Part shown: piece after piece, positions 50,601-64,000 of the stretch | Layout: every line of letters begins with the position of its first letter | How positions within the stretch are numbered: the stretch's first letter is position 1 | Position numbers and translations under genes: made by a program | Assembly (NCBI GenBank): GCA_945910005.1 | Contig: CAMDTW010000653.1 | Span: forward strand, 1-64,000 | Direction of reading: 5' to 3' | Source: Isoperla grammatica | Taxonomy: Eukaryota > Arthropoda > Insecta > Plecoptera > Perlodidae | Length of the DNA stretch: 64,000 bases | Notes under the pieces: generated by a model | Told to the model about the DNA's origin: nothing | The model's input: the letters and a program-made list of their open reading frames with translations, nothing else | The model's database searches: none

Positions 50601-53600
50601 TATTTTTCACCCTAGGTTGTAACTTCTATAGAAGTTATCGAAATGTGACGAAATGGACAAATTGTGCTTATTGGAGCCTGAAACGCTCTAAAACAACGAT
50701 TTGTCAACTTTGGTTGAAACCCTTAGGAATCCCGGCCGTATGCAAGATTCCTCTTAAAACTGGAAGTTTGTGGTAGATAGACTGAAATCAGCCAATTTCT
50801 ATTTTTTATGCATATTTTAACCAAAAACGACGAAAAAACTCAATTTATGCATTTTCATTATACTCTTGAAGAATGCAACCTATAATTCTTATTTTTCGAC
50901 GGAGGGTGTAACTTCTATAGAAGTTATCGAAATGTGACGAAATGGACAAATTGTGCTTATTGGAGCCTGAAACGCTCTAAAACAACGATTTGTGCAATTT
51001 GGTTGAAACCCTTAGGAATCCCAGCCGTATGCAAGATTCCTCTTAAAACTGGAAGTTTGTGGTAGATAGACTGAAATCAGCCAATTTCTATTTTTTATGC
51101 ATATTTTAACCAAAAACGACGAAAAAACTCAATTTATGCATTTTCATTATACTCTTGAAGAATGCAACCTATAATTCTTATTTTTCGACGGAGGGTGTAA
51201 CCTCTATAGAAGTTATCGAAATGTGACAAAATGGACAAATTGTGCTTATTGGAGCCTGAAACGCTCTAAAACAACGATTTGTTAACTTTGGTTGAAACCC
51301 TTAGGAATCCCGGCCGTATGCAAGATTCCTCTTAAAACTGGAAGTTTGTGGTAGATAGACTGAAATCAGCCAATTTCTATTTTTTATGCATATTTTAACC
51401 AAAAACGACGAAAAAACTCAATTTATGCATTTTCATTATACTCTTGAAGAATGCAACCTATAATTCTTATTTTTCGACGGATTGTGTATTTTCTATAGAA
51501 GTTATCGAAATGTGACGAAATGGACAAATTGTGCTTATTGGAGCCTGAAACGCTCTAAAACAACGATTTGTGCAATTTGGTTGAAACCCTTAGGAATCCC
51601 AGCCGTATGCAAGATTCCTCTTAAAACTGGAAGTTTGTGGTAGATAGACTAAAATCAGCCAATTTCTATATTTTATGCATATTTTAACCAAAAACGACGA
51701 AAAAACTCAATTTATGCATTTTCATTATACTCTTGAAGAATGCAGCCTATAATTCTTATTTTTCAACCTAGGGTGTAACTTCTATAGAAGTTATCAAAAT
51801 GTGACGAAATGGACAAATTGTGCTTATTAGAGCCTGAAACGCTCTAAAACAACGATTTGTCAACTTTGGTTGAAACCCTTAGGAATCCCGGCCGTATGCA
51901 AGATTCCTCTTAAAACTGGAAGTTTGTGGTAGATAGACTGAAATCAGCCAATTTCTTTTTTTTATGCATATTTTAACCAAAAACGACGAAAAAACTCAAT
52001 TTATGCATTTTCATTATACTCTTGAAGAATGCAACCTATAATTCTTATTTTTCGACGGATTGTGTAACTTCTATAGAAGTTATCGAAATGTGACGAAATG
52101 GACAAATTGTGCTTATTGGAGCCTGAAACGCTCTAAAACAACGATTTGTGCAATTTGGTTGAAACCCTTAGGAATCCCAGCCGTATGCAAGATTCCTCTT
52201 AAAACTGGAAGTTTGTGGTAGATAGACTAAAATCAGCCAATTTCTATATTTTATGCATATTTTAACCAAAAACGACGAAAAAACTCAATTAATGCATTTT
52301 CATTATACTCTTGAAGAATGCAGCCTATAATTCTTATTTTTCACCCTAGGTTGTAACTTCTATAGAAGTTATCGAAATGTTACGAAATGGACAAATTGTG
52401 CTTATTGGAGCCTGAAACGCTCTAAAACAACGATTTGTCAACTTTGGTTGAAACCCTTAGGAATCCCGGCCGTATGCAAGATTCCTCTTAAAACTGGAAG
52501 TTTGTGGTAGATAGACTGAAATCAACCAATTTCTATTTTTTATGCATATTTTAACCAAAAACGACGAAAAAACTCAATTTATGCATTTTCATTATACTCT
52601 TGAAGAATGCAACCTATAATTCTTATTTTTCGACGGAGGGTGTAACTTCTATAGAAGTTATCGAAATGTGACGAAATGGACAAATTGTGCTTATTGGAGC
52701 CTGAAACGCTCTAAAACAACGATTTGTGCAATTTGGTTGAAACCCTTAGGAATCCCAGCCGTATGCAAGATTCCTCTTAAAACTGGAAGTTTGTGGTAGA
52801 TAGACTGAAATCAGCCAATTTCTATTTTTTATGCATATTTTAACCAAAAACGACGAAAAAACTCAATTTATGCATTTTCATTATACTCTTGAAGAATGCA
52901 ACCTATAATTCTTATTTTTCGACGGAGGGTGTAACCTCTATAGAAGTTATCGAAATGTGACAAAATGGACAAATTGTGCTTATTGGAGCCTGAAACGCTC
53001 TAAAACAACGATTTGTTAACTTTGGTTGAAACCCTTAGGAATCCCGGCCGTATGCAAGATTCCTCTTAAAACTGGAAGTTTGTGGTAGATAGACTGAAAT
53101 CAGCCAATTTCTATTTTTTATGCATATTTTAACCAAAAACGACGAAAAAACTCAATTTATGCATTTTCATTATACTCTTGAAGAATGCAACCTATAATTC
53201 TTATTTTTCGACGGATTGTGTATTTTCTATAGAAGTTATCGAAATGTGACGAAATGGACAAATTGTGCTTATTGGAGCCTGAAACGCTCTAAAACAACGA
53301 TTTGTGCAATTTGGTTGAAACCCTTAGGAATCCCAGCCGTATGCAAGATTCCTCTTAAAACTGGAAGTTTGTGGTAGATAGACTAAAATCAGCCAATTTC
53401 TATATTTTATGCATATTTTAACCAAAAACGACGAAAAAACTCAATTTATGCATTTTCATTATACTCTTGAAGAATGCAGCCTATAATTCTTATTTTTCAA
53501 CCTAGGGTGTAACTTCTATAGAAGTTATCGAAATGTGACGAAATGGACAAATTGTGCTTATTGGAGCCTGAAACGCTCTAAAACAACGATTTGTCAACTT

Positions 53601-56600
53601 TGGTTGAAACCCTTAGGAATCCCGGCCGTATGCAAGATTCCTCTTAAAACTGGAAGTTTGTGGTAGATAGACTGAAATCAGCCAATTTATATTTTTTATG
53701 CATATTTTAACCAAAAACGACGAAAAAACTCAATTTATGCATTTTCATTATACTCTTGAAGAATGCAACCTATAATTCTTATTTTTCGACGGAAGGTGTA
53801 ACTTCTATAGAAGTTATCGAAATGTGACAAAATGGACAAATTGTGCTTATTGGAGCCTGAAACGCTCTAAAACAACGATTTGTTAACTTTGGTTGAAACC
53901 CTTAGGAATCCCGGCCGTATGCAAGATTCCTCTTAAAACTGGAAGTTTGTGGTAGATAGACTGAAATCAGCCAATTTCTATTTTTTATGCATATTTTAAC
54001 CAAAAACGACGAAAAAACTCAATTTATGCATTTTCATTATACTCTTGAAGAATGCAACATATAATTCTTATTTTTCGACGGATTGTGTAACTTCTATAGA
54101 AGTTATCGAAATGTGACGAAATGGACAAATTGTGCTTATTGGAGCCACAAACGCTCTAAAACAACGATTTGTGCAATTTGGTTGAAACCCTTAGGAATCC
54201 CAGCCGTATGCAAGATTCCTCTTAAAACTGGAAGTTTGTGGTAGATAGACTAAAATCAGCCAATTTCTATATTTTATGCATATTTTAACCAAAAACGACG
54301 AAAAAACTCAATTTATGCATTTTCATTATACTCTTGAAGAATGCAACATATAATTCTTATTTTTCGACGGATTGTGTAACTTCTATAGAAGTTATCGAAA
54401 TGTGACGAAATGGACAAATTGTGCTTATTGGAGCCTGAAACGCTCTAAAACAACGATTTGTGCAATTTGGTTGAAACCCTTAGGAATCCCAGCCGTATGC
54501 AAGATTCCTCTTAAAACTGGAAGTTTGTGGTAGATAGACTAAAATCAGCCAAATTCTATATTTTATGCATATTTTAACCAAAAACGACGAAAAAACTCAA
54601 TTTATGCATTTTCATTATACTCTTGAAGAATGCAGCCTATAATTCTTATTTTTCAACCTAGGGTGTAACTTCTATAGAAGTTATCAAAATGTAACGAAAT
54701 GGACAAATTGTGCTTATTAGAGCCTGAAACGCTCTAAAACAACGATTTGTCAACTTTGGTTGAAACCCTTAGGAATCCCGGCCGTATGCAAGATTCCTCT
54801 TAAAACTGGAAGTTTGTGGTAGATAGACTGAAATCAGCCAATTTCTTTTTTTTTTGCATATTTTAACCAAAAACGACGAAAAAACTCAATTTATGCATTT
54901 TTATTATACTCTTGAAGAATGCAACCTATAATTCTTATTTTTCGACGGATTGTGTAACTTCTATAGAAGTTATCGAAATGTGACGAAATGGACAAATTGT
55001 GCTTATTGGAGCCTGAAACGCTCTAAAACAACGATTTGTGCAATTTGGTTGAAACCCTTAGGAATCCCAGCCGTATGCAAGATTCCTCTTAAAACTGGAA
55101 GTTTGTGGTAGATAGACTAAAATCAGCCAATTCCTATATTTTATGCATATTTTAACCAAAAACGACGAAAAAACTCAATTAATGCATTTTCATTATACTC
55201 TTGAAGAATGCAGCCTATAATTCTTATTTTTCACCCTAGGGTGTAACTTCTATAGAAGTTATCGAAATGTGACGAAATGGACAAATTGTGCTTATTGGAG
55301 CCTGAAACGCTCTAAAACAACGATTTGTCAACTTTGGTTGAAACCCTTAGGAATCCCGGCCGTATGCAAGATTCCTCTTAAAACTGGAAGTTTGTGGTAG
55401 ATAGACTGAAATCAGCCAATTTCTATTTTTTATGCATATTTTAACCAAAAACGACGAAAAAACTCAATTTATGCATTTTCATTATACTCTTGAAGAATGC
55501 AACCTATAATTCTTATTTTTCGACGGAGGGTGTAACTTCTATAGAAGTTATCGAAATGTGACGAAATGGACAAATTGTGCTTATTGGAGCCTGAAACGCT
55601 CTAAAACAACGATTTGTGCAATTTGGTTGAAACCCTTAGGAATCCCAGCCGTATGCAAGATTCCTCTTAAAACTGGAAGTTTGTGGTAGATAGACTGAAA
55701 TCAGCCAATTTCTATTTTTTATGCATATTTTAACCAAAAACGACGAAAAAACTCAATTTATGCATTTTCATTATACTCTTGAAGAATGCAACCTATAATT
55801 CTTATTTTTCGACGGAGGGTGTAACCTCTATAGAAGTTATCGAAATGTGACAAAATGGACAAATTGTGCTTATTGGAGCCTGAAACGCTCTAAAACAACG
55901 ATTTGTTAACTTTGGTTGAAACCCTTAGGAATCCCGGCCGTATGCAAGATTCCTCTTAAAAATGGAAGTTTGTGGTAGATAGACTGAAATCAGCCAATTT
56001 CTATTTTTTATGCATATTTTAACCAAAAACGACGAAAAAACTCAATTTATGCATTTTCATTATACTCTTGAAGAATGCAACCTATAATTCTTATTTTTCG
56101 ACGGATTGTGTATTTTCTATAGAAGTTATCGAAATGTGACGAAATGGACAAATTGTGCTTATTGGTGCCTGAAACGCTCTAAAACAACGATTTGTGCAAT
56201 TTGGTTGAAACCCTTAGGAATCCCAGCCGTATGCAAGATTCCTCTTAAAACTGGAAGTTTGTGGTAGATAGACTAAAATCAGCCAATTTCTATATTTTAT
56301 GCATATTTTAACCAAAAACGACGAAAAAACTCAATTTATGCATTTTCATTATACTCTTGAAGAATGCAGCCTATAATTCTTATTTTTCAACCTAGGGTGT
56401 AACTTCTATAGAAGTTATCGAAATGTGACGAAATGGACAAATTGTGCTTATTGGAGCCTGAAACGCTCTAAAACAACGATTTGTGCAATTTGGTTGAAAC
56501 CCTTAGGAATCCCAGCCGTATGCAAGATTCCTCTTAAAACTGGAAGTTTGTGGTAGATAGACTAAAATCAGCCAATTCCTATATTTTATGCATATTTTAA

Positions 56601-59600
56601 CCAAAAACGACGAAAAAACTCAATTAATGCATTTTCATTATACTCTTGAAGAATGCAGCCTATAATTCTTATTTTTCACCCTAGGGTGTAACTTCTATAG
56701 AAGTTATTGAAATGTGACGAAATGGACAAATTGTGCTTATTAGAGCCTGAAACGCTCTAAAACAACGATTTGTCAACTTTGGTTGAAACCCTTAGGAATC
56801 CCGGCCGTATGCAAGATTCCTCTTAAAACTGGAAGTTTGTGGTAGATAGACTGAAATCAGCCAATTTCTATTTTTTATGCATATTTTAACCAAAAACGAC
56901 GAAAAAACTCAATTTATGCATTTTCATTATACTCTTGAAGAATGCAACCTATAATTCTTATTTTTCGACGGAGGGTGTAACTTCTATAGAAGTTATCGAA
57001 ATGTGACGAAATGGACAAATTGTGCTTATTGGAGCCTGAAACGCTCTAAAACAACGATTTGTGCAATTTGGTTGAAACCCTTAGGAATCCCAGCCGTATG
57101 CAAGATTCCTCTTAAAACTGGAAGTTTGTGGTAGATAGACTGAAATCAGCCAATTTCTATTTTTTATGCATATTTTAACCAAAAACGACGAAAAAACTCA
57201 ATTTATGCATTTTCATTATACTCTTGAAGAATGCAACCTATAATTCTTATTTTTCGACGGAGGGTGTAACCTCTATAGAAGTTGTCGAAATGTGACAAAA
57301 TGGACAAATTGTGCTTATTGGAGCCTGAAACGCTCTAAAACAACGATTTGTTTACTTTGGTTGAAACCCTTAGGAATCCCGGCCGTATGCAAGATTCCTC
57401 TTAAAACTGGAAGTTTGTGGTAGATAGACTGAAATCAGCCAATTTCTATTTTTTATGCATATTTTAACCAAAAACGACGAAAAAACTCAATTTATGCATT
57501 TTCATTATACTCTTGAAGAATGCAACCTATAATTCTTATTTTTCGACGGATTGTGTATTTTCTATAGAAGTTATCGAAATGTGACGAAATGGACAAATTG
57601 TGCTTATTGGTGCCTGAAACGCTCTAAAACAACGATTTGTGCAATTTGGTTGAAACCCTTAGGAATCCCAGCCGTATGCAAGATTCCTCTTAAAACTGGA
57701 AGTTTGTGGTAGATAGACTTAAATCAGCCAATTTCTATATTTTATGCATATTTTAACCAAAAACGACGAAAAAACTCAATTTATGCATTTTCATTATACT
57801 CTTGAAGAATGCAGCCTATAATTCTTATTTTTCAACCTAGGGTGTAACTTCTATAGAAGTTATCGAAATGTGACGAAATGGACAAATTGTGCTTATTGGA
57901 GCCTGAAACGCTCTAAAACAACGATTTGTCAACTTTGGTTGAAACCCTTAGGAATCCCGGCCGTATGCAAGATTCCTCTTAAAACTGGAAGTTTGTGGTA
58001 GATAGACTGAAATCAGCCAATTTCTATTTTTTATGCATATTTTAACCAAAAACGACGAAAAAACTCAATTTATGCATTTTCATTATACTCTTGAAGAATG
58101 CAACCTATAATTCTTATTTTTCGACGGAAGGTGTAACTTCTATAGAAGTTATCGAAATGTGACAAAATGGACAAATTGTGCTTATTGGAGCCTGAAACGC
58201 TCTAAAACAACGATTTGTTAACTTTGGTTGAAACCCTTAGGAATCCCGGCCGTATGCAAGATTCCTCTTAAAACTGGAAGTTTGTGGTAGATGGACTGAA
58301 ATCAGCCAATTTCTATTTTTTATGCATATTTTAACCAAAAACGACGAAAAAACTCAATTTATGCATTTTCATTATACTCTTGAAGAATGCAACATATAAT
58401 TCTTATTTTTCGACGGATTGTGTAACTTCTATAGAAGTTATCGAAATGTGACGAAATGGACAAATTGTGCTTATTGGAGCCTGAAACGCTCTAAAACAAC
58501 GATTTGTGCAATTTGGTTGAAACCCTTAGGAATCCCAGCCGTATGCAAGATTCCTCTTAAAACTGGAAGTTTGTGGTAGATAGACTGAAATCAGCCAATT
58601 TCTATTTTTTATGCATATTTTAACCAAAAACGACGAAAAAACTCAATTTATGCATTTTCATTATACTCTTGAAGAATGCAGCCAATAATTCTTATTTTTC
58701 AACCTAGGGTGTAACTTCTATAGAAGTTATCGAAATGTGACGAAATGGACAAATTGTGCTTATTGGAGCCTGAAACGCTCTAAAACAACGATTTGTCAAC
58801 TTTGGTTGAAACCCTTAGGAATCCCGGCCGTATGCAAGATTCCTCTTAAAACTGGAAGTTTGTGGTAGATAGACTGAAATCAGCCAATTTCTATTTTTTA
58901 TGCATATTTTAACCAAAAACGACGAAAAAACTCAATTTATGCATTTTCATTATACTCTTGAAGAATGCAACCTATAATTCTTATTTTTCGACGGAGGGTG
59001 TAACTTCTATAGAAGTTATCAAAATGTGACAAAATGGACAAATTGTGCTTATTGGAGCCTGAAACGCTCTAAAACAACGATTTGTTAACTTTGGTTGAAA
59101 CCCTTAGGAATCCCGGCCGTATGCAAGATTCCTCTTAAAACTGGAAGTTTGTGGTAGATAGACTGAAATCAGCCAATTTCTATTTTTTATGCATATTTTA
59201 ACCAAAAACGACGAAAAAACTCAATTTATGCATTTTCATTATACTCTTGAAGAATGCAACATATAATTCTTATTTTTCGACGGATTGTGTAACTTCTATA
59301 GAAGTTATCGAAATGTGACGAAATGGACAAATTGTGCTTATTGGAGCCTGAAACGCTCTAAAACAACGATTTGTGCAATTTGGTTGAAACCCTTAGGAAT
59401 CCCAGCCGTATGCAAGATTCCTCTTAAAACTGGAAGTTTGTGGTAGATAGACTAAAATCAGCCAATTCCTATATTTTATGCATATTTTAACCAAAAACGA
59501 CGAAAAAACTCAATTAATGCATTTTCATTATACTCTTGAAGAATGCAGCCTATAATTCTTATTTTTCACCCTAGGTTGTAACTTCTATAGAAGTTATCGA

Positions 59601-62600
59601 AATGTGACGAAATGGACAAATTGTGCTTATTGGAGCCTGAAACGCTCTAAAACAACGATTTGTCAACTTTGGTTGAAACCCTTAGGAATCCCGGCCGTAT
59701 GCAAGATTCCTCTTAAAACTGGAAGTTTGTGGTAGATAGACTGAAATCAGCCAATTTCTATTTTTTATGCATATTTTAACCAAAAACGACGAAAAAACTC
59801 AATTTATGCATTTTCATTATACTCTTGAAGAATGCAACCTATAATTCTTATTTTTCGACGGAGGGTGTAACTTCTATAGAAGTTATCGAAATGTGACGAA
59901 ATGGACAAATTGTGCTTATTGGAGCCTGAAACGCTCTAAAACAACGATTTGTGCAATTTGGTTGAAACCCTTAGGAATCCCGGCCGTATGCAAGATTCCT
60001 CTTAAAACTGGAAGTTTGTGGTAGATAGACTGAAATCAGCCAATTTCTATTTTTTATGCATATTTTAACCAAAAACGACGAAAAAACTCAATTTATGCAT
60101 TTTCATTATACTCTTGAAGAATGCAGCCTATAATTCTTATTTTTCAACCTAGGGTGTAACTTCTATAGAAGTTATCGAAATGTGACGAAATGGACAAATT
60201 GTGCTTATTGGAGCCTGAAACGCTCTAAAACAACGATTTGTGCAATTTGGTTGAAACCCTTAGGAATCCCAGCCGTATGCAAGATTCCTCTTAAAACTGG
60301 AAGTTTGTGGTAGATAGACTAAAATCAGCCAATTCCTATATTTTATGCATATTTTAACCAAAAACGACGAAAAAACTCAATTAATGCATTTTCATTATAC
60401 TCTTGAAGAATGCAGCCTATAATTCTTATTTTTCACCCTAGGGTGTAACTTCTATAGAAGTTATCGAAATGTGACGAAATGGACAAATTGTGCTTATTAG
60501 AGCCTGAAACGCTCTAAAACAACGATTTGTCAACTTTGGTTGAAACCCTTAGGAATCCCGGCCGTATGCAAGATTCCTCTTAAAACTGGAAGTTTGTGGT
60601 AGATAGACTGAAATCAGCCAATTTCTATTTTTTATGCATATTTTAACCAAAAACGACGAAAAAACTCAATTTATGCATTTTCATTATACTCTTGAAGAAT
60701 GCAACCTATAATTCTTATTTTTCGACGGAGGGTGTAACTTCTATAGAAGTTATCGAAATGTGACGAAATGGACAAATTGTGCTTATTGGAGCCTGAAACG
60801 CTCTAAAACAACGATTTGTGCAATTTGGTTGAAACCCTTAGGAATCCCAGCCGTATGCAAGATTCCTCTTAAAACTGGAAGTTTGTGGTAGATAGACTGA
60901 AATCAGCCAATTTCTATTTTTTATGCATATTTTAACCAAAAACGACGAAAAAACTCAATTTATGCATTTTCATTATACTCTTGAAGAATGCAGCCTATAA
61001 TTCTTATTTTTCAACCTAGGGTGTAACTTCTATAGAAGTTATCGAAATGTGACGAAATGGACAAATTGTGCTAATTGGAGCCTGAAACGCTCTAAAACAA
61101 CGATTTGTCAACTTTGGTTGAAACCCTTAGGAATCCCGGCCGTATGCAAGATTCCTCTTAAAACTGGAAGTTTGTGGTAGATATACTAAAATCAGCCAAT
61201 TTCTATTTTTTATGCATATTTTAACCAAAAACGACCAAAAAACTCAATTTATGCATTTTCATTATACTCTTGAAGAATGCAACCTATAATTCTTATTTTT
61301 CGACGGAGGGTGTAACTTCTATAGAAGTTATCGAAATGTGACAATATGGACAAATTGTGCTTATTGGAGCCTGAAACGCTCTAAAACAACGATTTGTCAA
61401 CTTTGGTTGAAACCCTTAGGAATCCCGGCCGTATGCAAGATTCCTCTTAAAACTGGAAGTTTGTGGTAGATAGACTAAAATCAGCCAATTTCTATTTTTT
61501 ATGCATATTTTAACCAAAAACGACCAAAAAACTCAATTTATGCATTTTCATTATACTCTTGAAGAATGCAACCTATAATTCTTATTTTTCGACGGAGGGT
61601 GTAACTTCTATAGAAGTTATCGAAATGTGACAAAATGGAACAAATTGTGCTTATTGGAGCCTGAAACGCTCTAAAACAACGATTTGTTAACTTTGGTTGA
61701 AACCCTTAGGAATCCCGGCCGTATGCAAGATTCCTCTTAAAACTGGAAGTTTGTGGTAGATAGACTAAAATCAGCCAATTTCTATTTTTTATGCATATTT
61801 TTACCAAAAACGACCAAAAAACTCAATTTATGCATTTTCATTATACTCTTGAAGAATGCAGCCTATAATTCTTATTTTTCAACCTAGGGTGTAACTTCTA
61901 TAGAAGTTATCGAAATGTGACGAAATGGACAAATTGTGCTTATTGGAGCCTTAAACGCTCTAAAACAACGATTTGTCAACTTTGGTTGAAACCCTTAGGA
62001 ATCCCGGCCGTATGCAAGATTCCTCTTAAAACTGGAAGTTTGTGGTAGATAGACTGAAATCAGCCAATTTCTATTTTTTATGCATATTTTAACCAAAAAC
62101 GACGAAAAAACTCAATTTATGCATTTTCATTATACTCTTGAAGAATGCAACCTATAATTCTTATTTTTCGACGGAGGGTGTAACTTCTATAGAAGTTATC
62201 GAAATGTGACAAAATGGACAAATTGTGCTTATTGGAGCCTGAAACGCTCTAAAACAACGATTTGTTAACTTTGGTTGAAACCCTTAGGAATCCCGGCCGT
62301 ATGCAAGATTCCTCTTAAAACTGGAAGTTTGTGGTAGATAGACTGAAATCAGCCAATTTCTATTTTTTATGCATATTTTAACCAAAAACGACGAAAAAAC
62401 TCAATTTTTGCATTTTCATTATACTCTTGAAGAATGCAACCTATAATTCTTATTTTTCGACGGATTGTGTAACTTCTATAAAAGTTATCGAAATGTGACG
62501 AAATGGACAAATTGTGCTTATTGGAGCCTGAAACGCTCTAAAACAACGATTTGTGCAATTTGGTTGAAACCCTTAGGAATCCCAGCCGTATGCAAGATTC

Positions 62601-64000
62601 CTCTTAAAACTGGAAGTTTGTGGTAGATAGACTAAAATCAGCCAATTTCTATATTTTATGCATATTTTAACCAAAAACGACGAAAAAACTCAATTTATGC
62701 ATTTTCATTATACTCTTGAAGAATGCAGCCTATAATTCTTATTTTTCAACCTAGGGTGTAACTTCTATAGAAGTTATCGAAATGTGACGAAATGGACAAA
62801 TTGTGCTTATTGGAGCCTGAAACGCTCTAAAACAACGATTTGTCAACTTTGGTTGAAACCCTTAGGAATCCCGGCCGTATGCAAGATTCCTCTTAAAACT
62901 GGAAGTTTGTGGTAGATAGACTGAAATCAGCCAATTTCTATTTTTTATGCATATTTTAACCAAAAACGACGAAAAAACTCAATTTATGCATTTTCATTAT
63001 ACTCTTGAAGAATGCAACCTATAATTCTTATTTTTCGACGGAGGGTGTTACTTCTATAGAAGTTATCGAAATGTGACAAAATGGACAAATTGTGCTTATT
63101 GGAGCCTGAAACGCTCTAAAACAACGATTTGTTAACTTTGGTTGAAACCCTTAGGAATCCCGGCCGTATGCAAGATTCCTCTTAAAACTGGAAGTTTGTG
63201 GTAGATAGACTGAAATCAGCCAATTTCTATTTTTTATGCATATTTTAACCAAAAACGACGAAAAAACTCAATTTATGCATTTTCATTATACTCTTGAAGA
63301 ATGCAACCTATAATTCTTATTTTTCGACGGATTGTGTAACTTCTATAGAAGTTATCGAAATGTGACGAAATGGACAAATTGTGCTTATTGGAGCCTGAAA
63401 CGCTCTAAAACAACGATTTGTGCAATTTGGTTGAAACCCTTAGGAATCCCAGCCGTATGCAAGATTCCTCTTAAAACTGGAAGTTTGTGGTAGATAGACT
63501 AAAATCAGCCAATTTCTATATTTTATGCATATTTTAACCAAAAACGACGAAAAAACTCAATTTATGCATTTTCATTATACTCTTGAAGAATGCAGCCTAT
63601 AATTCTTATTTTTCAACCTAGGGTGTAACTTCCATAGAAGTTATCGAAATGTGACGAAATGGACAAATTGTGCTAATTGGAGCCTGAAACGCTCTAAAAC
63701 AACGATTTGTCAACTTTGGTTGAAACCCTTAGGAATCCCGGCCGTATGCAAGATTCCTCTTAAAACTTGAAGTTTGTGGTAGATAGACTGAAATCAGCCA
63801 ATTTCTATTTTTTATGCATATTTTAACCAAAAACGACGAGAAAACTCAATTTATGCATTTTCATTATACTCTTGAAGAATGCAACCTATAATTCTTATTT
63901 TTCGACGGATTGTGTAACTTCTATAGAAGTTATCGAAATGTGACGAAATGGACAAATTGTGCTTATTGGAGCCTGAAACGCTCTAAAACAACGATTTGTG
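50601..64000. repeat. Right-array mosaic of 3-, 5-, 6- and 10-monomer spacings
   Basis: The CACCCTAGG variant is at 50608, 52342, 55232, 56677, 59567 and 60434. The steps are 1734, 2890, 1445, 2890 and 867 bp, exact multiples of 289 (6, 10, 5, 10 and 3 monomers). A linked pair of variants, GTAACCTCTATAG followed one monomer later by GTGTATTTTCTATAG, occurs near 51200, 52935, 55825 and 57270 with 6-, 10- and 5-monomer steps. After 61 kb the order returns to the plain three-monomer motif with GACCAAAAAACTC variants. Confidence 0.7.

Larger units (their letters stand above)
42351..64000. repeat. Satellite array, 289-bp monomer (right block)
   Basis: This continues the left block in the same orientation and register after the transposon, about 75 monomers, and runs off the window edge. 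The first partial monomer (42351 on) completes the one interrupted at 39462. The dominant pattern is a run of three classes: GACGGAGGG with GACAAAATGG and TTAACTTTGG, then GACGGATTGTG with GCAATTTGG and CCCAGCC, then CAACCTAGGG with CAACTTTGG and CCCGGCC. A CACCCTAGG variant class occurs only here. One short deletion removes part of a monomer near 44880 (GACAAAATTGTGC). No gene is visible in the block. Confidence 0.98.

Overview
This window is almost entirely satellite DNA from a eukaryote. I see no intact gene. It is a head-to-tail array of a 289-bp monomer (about 35% GC by hand count on one monomer), all copies in the same orientation. The array fills 1-39462 (about 136 monomers) and 42351-64000 (about 75 monomers). 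The only other sequence is one transposon, 39466-42347, inserted in a single monomer and flanked by a 3-bp target duplication (CTT). I do not recognise the satellite family. The transposon remnant belongs to a protein family I associate with animal, mostly invertebrate, genomes. CpG is not depleted in the satellite. An invertebrate animal is the best guess, with low confidence.

Layout. 1-28.6 kb is a mosaic of higher-order repeats (HORs) built from recognisable monomer classes: a 12-monomer unit duplicated in tandem (2978-9913), a 10-monomer unit of about 2890 bp in four copies (9390-18016 in tandem, then 21290-24085), and a block repeated 21 monomers apart (18017-21289 and 24086-27360). 28.6-31.8 kb is less regular. 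31801-34400 is a three-monomer (867 bp) HOR. 34689-43934 holds an HOR whose successive units have 9, 7 and 6 monomers, and the transposon sits in the first monomer of the last unit. 43935-64000 is a mosaic of three-monomer motifs with larger 3-, 5-, 6- and 10-monomer spacings. Nearly all spacings are whole multiples of 289 bp, as expected from unequal crossing-over or gene conversion in register.

The transposon is a fold-back element. Two arms of about 1.2 kb, inverted relative to each other, begin with a perfect 17-bp terminal inverted repeat. Each arm carries a decayed copy of the same protein C-terminus, reading outward toward its own end. The right copy extends leftward through the central loop. 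Read across its frameshifts it shows, in order, a HAL..GCD motif, an FSGKGKK motif, KMGQDL...LEEFVCKL, NQLPPC, GYGW and a cysteine-rich tail. The GCD...GKGKK pair resembles the XPG/FEN1-type nuclease signature, and the 3-bp target duplication fits Academ-type DNA transposons. I therefore call it Academ-like by inference. The structure suggests that the 3' end of an element was duplicated in inverted orientation, replacing the normal 5' end.

Nothing in the window works together as a pathway. The interest lies in the hierarchical satellite structure, a conserved 18-bp palindrome in most monomers, chimeric monomers that mark recombination junctions, and the decayed fold-back transposon.
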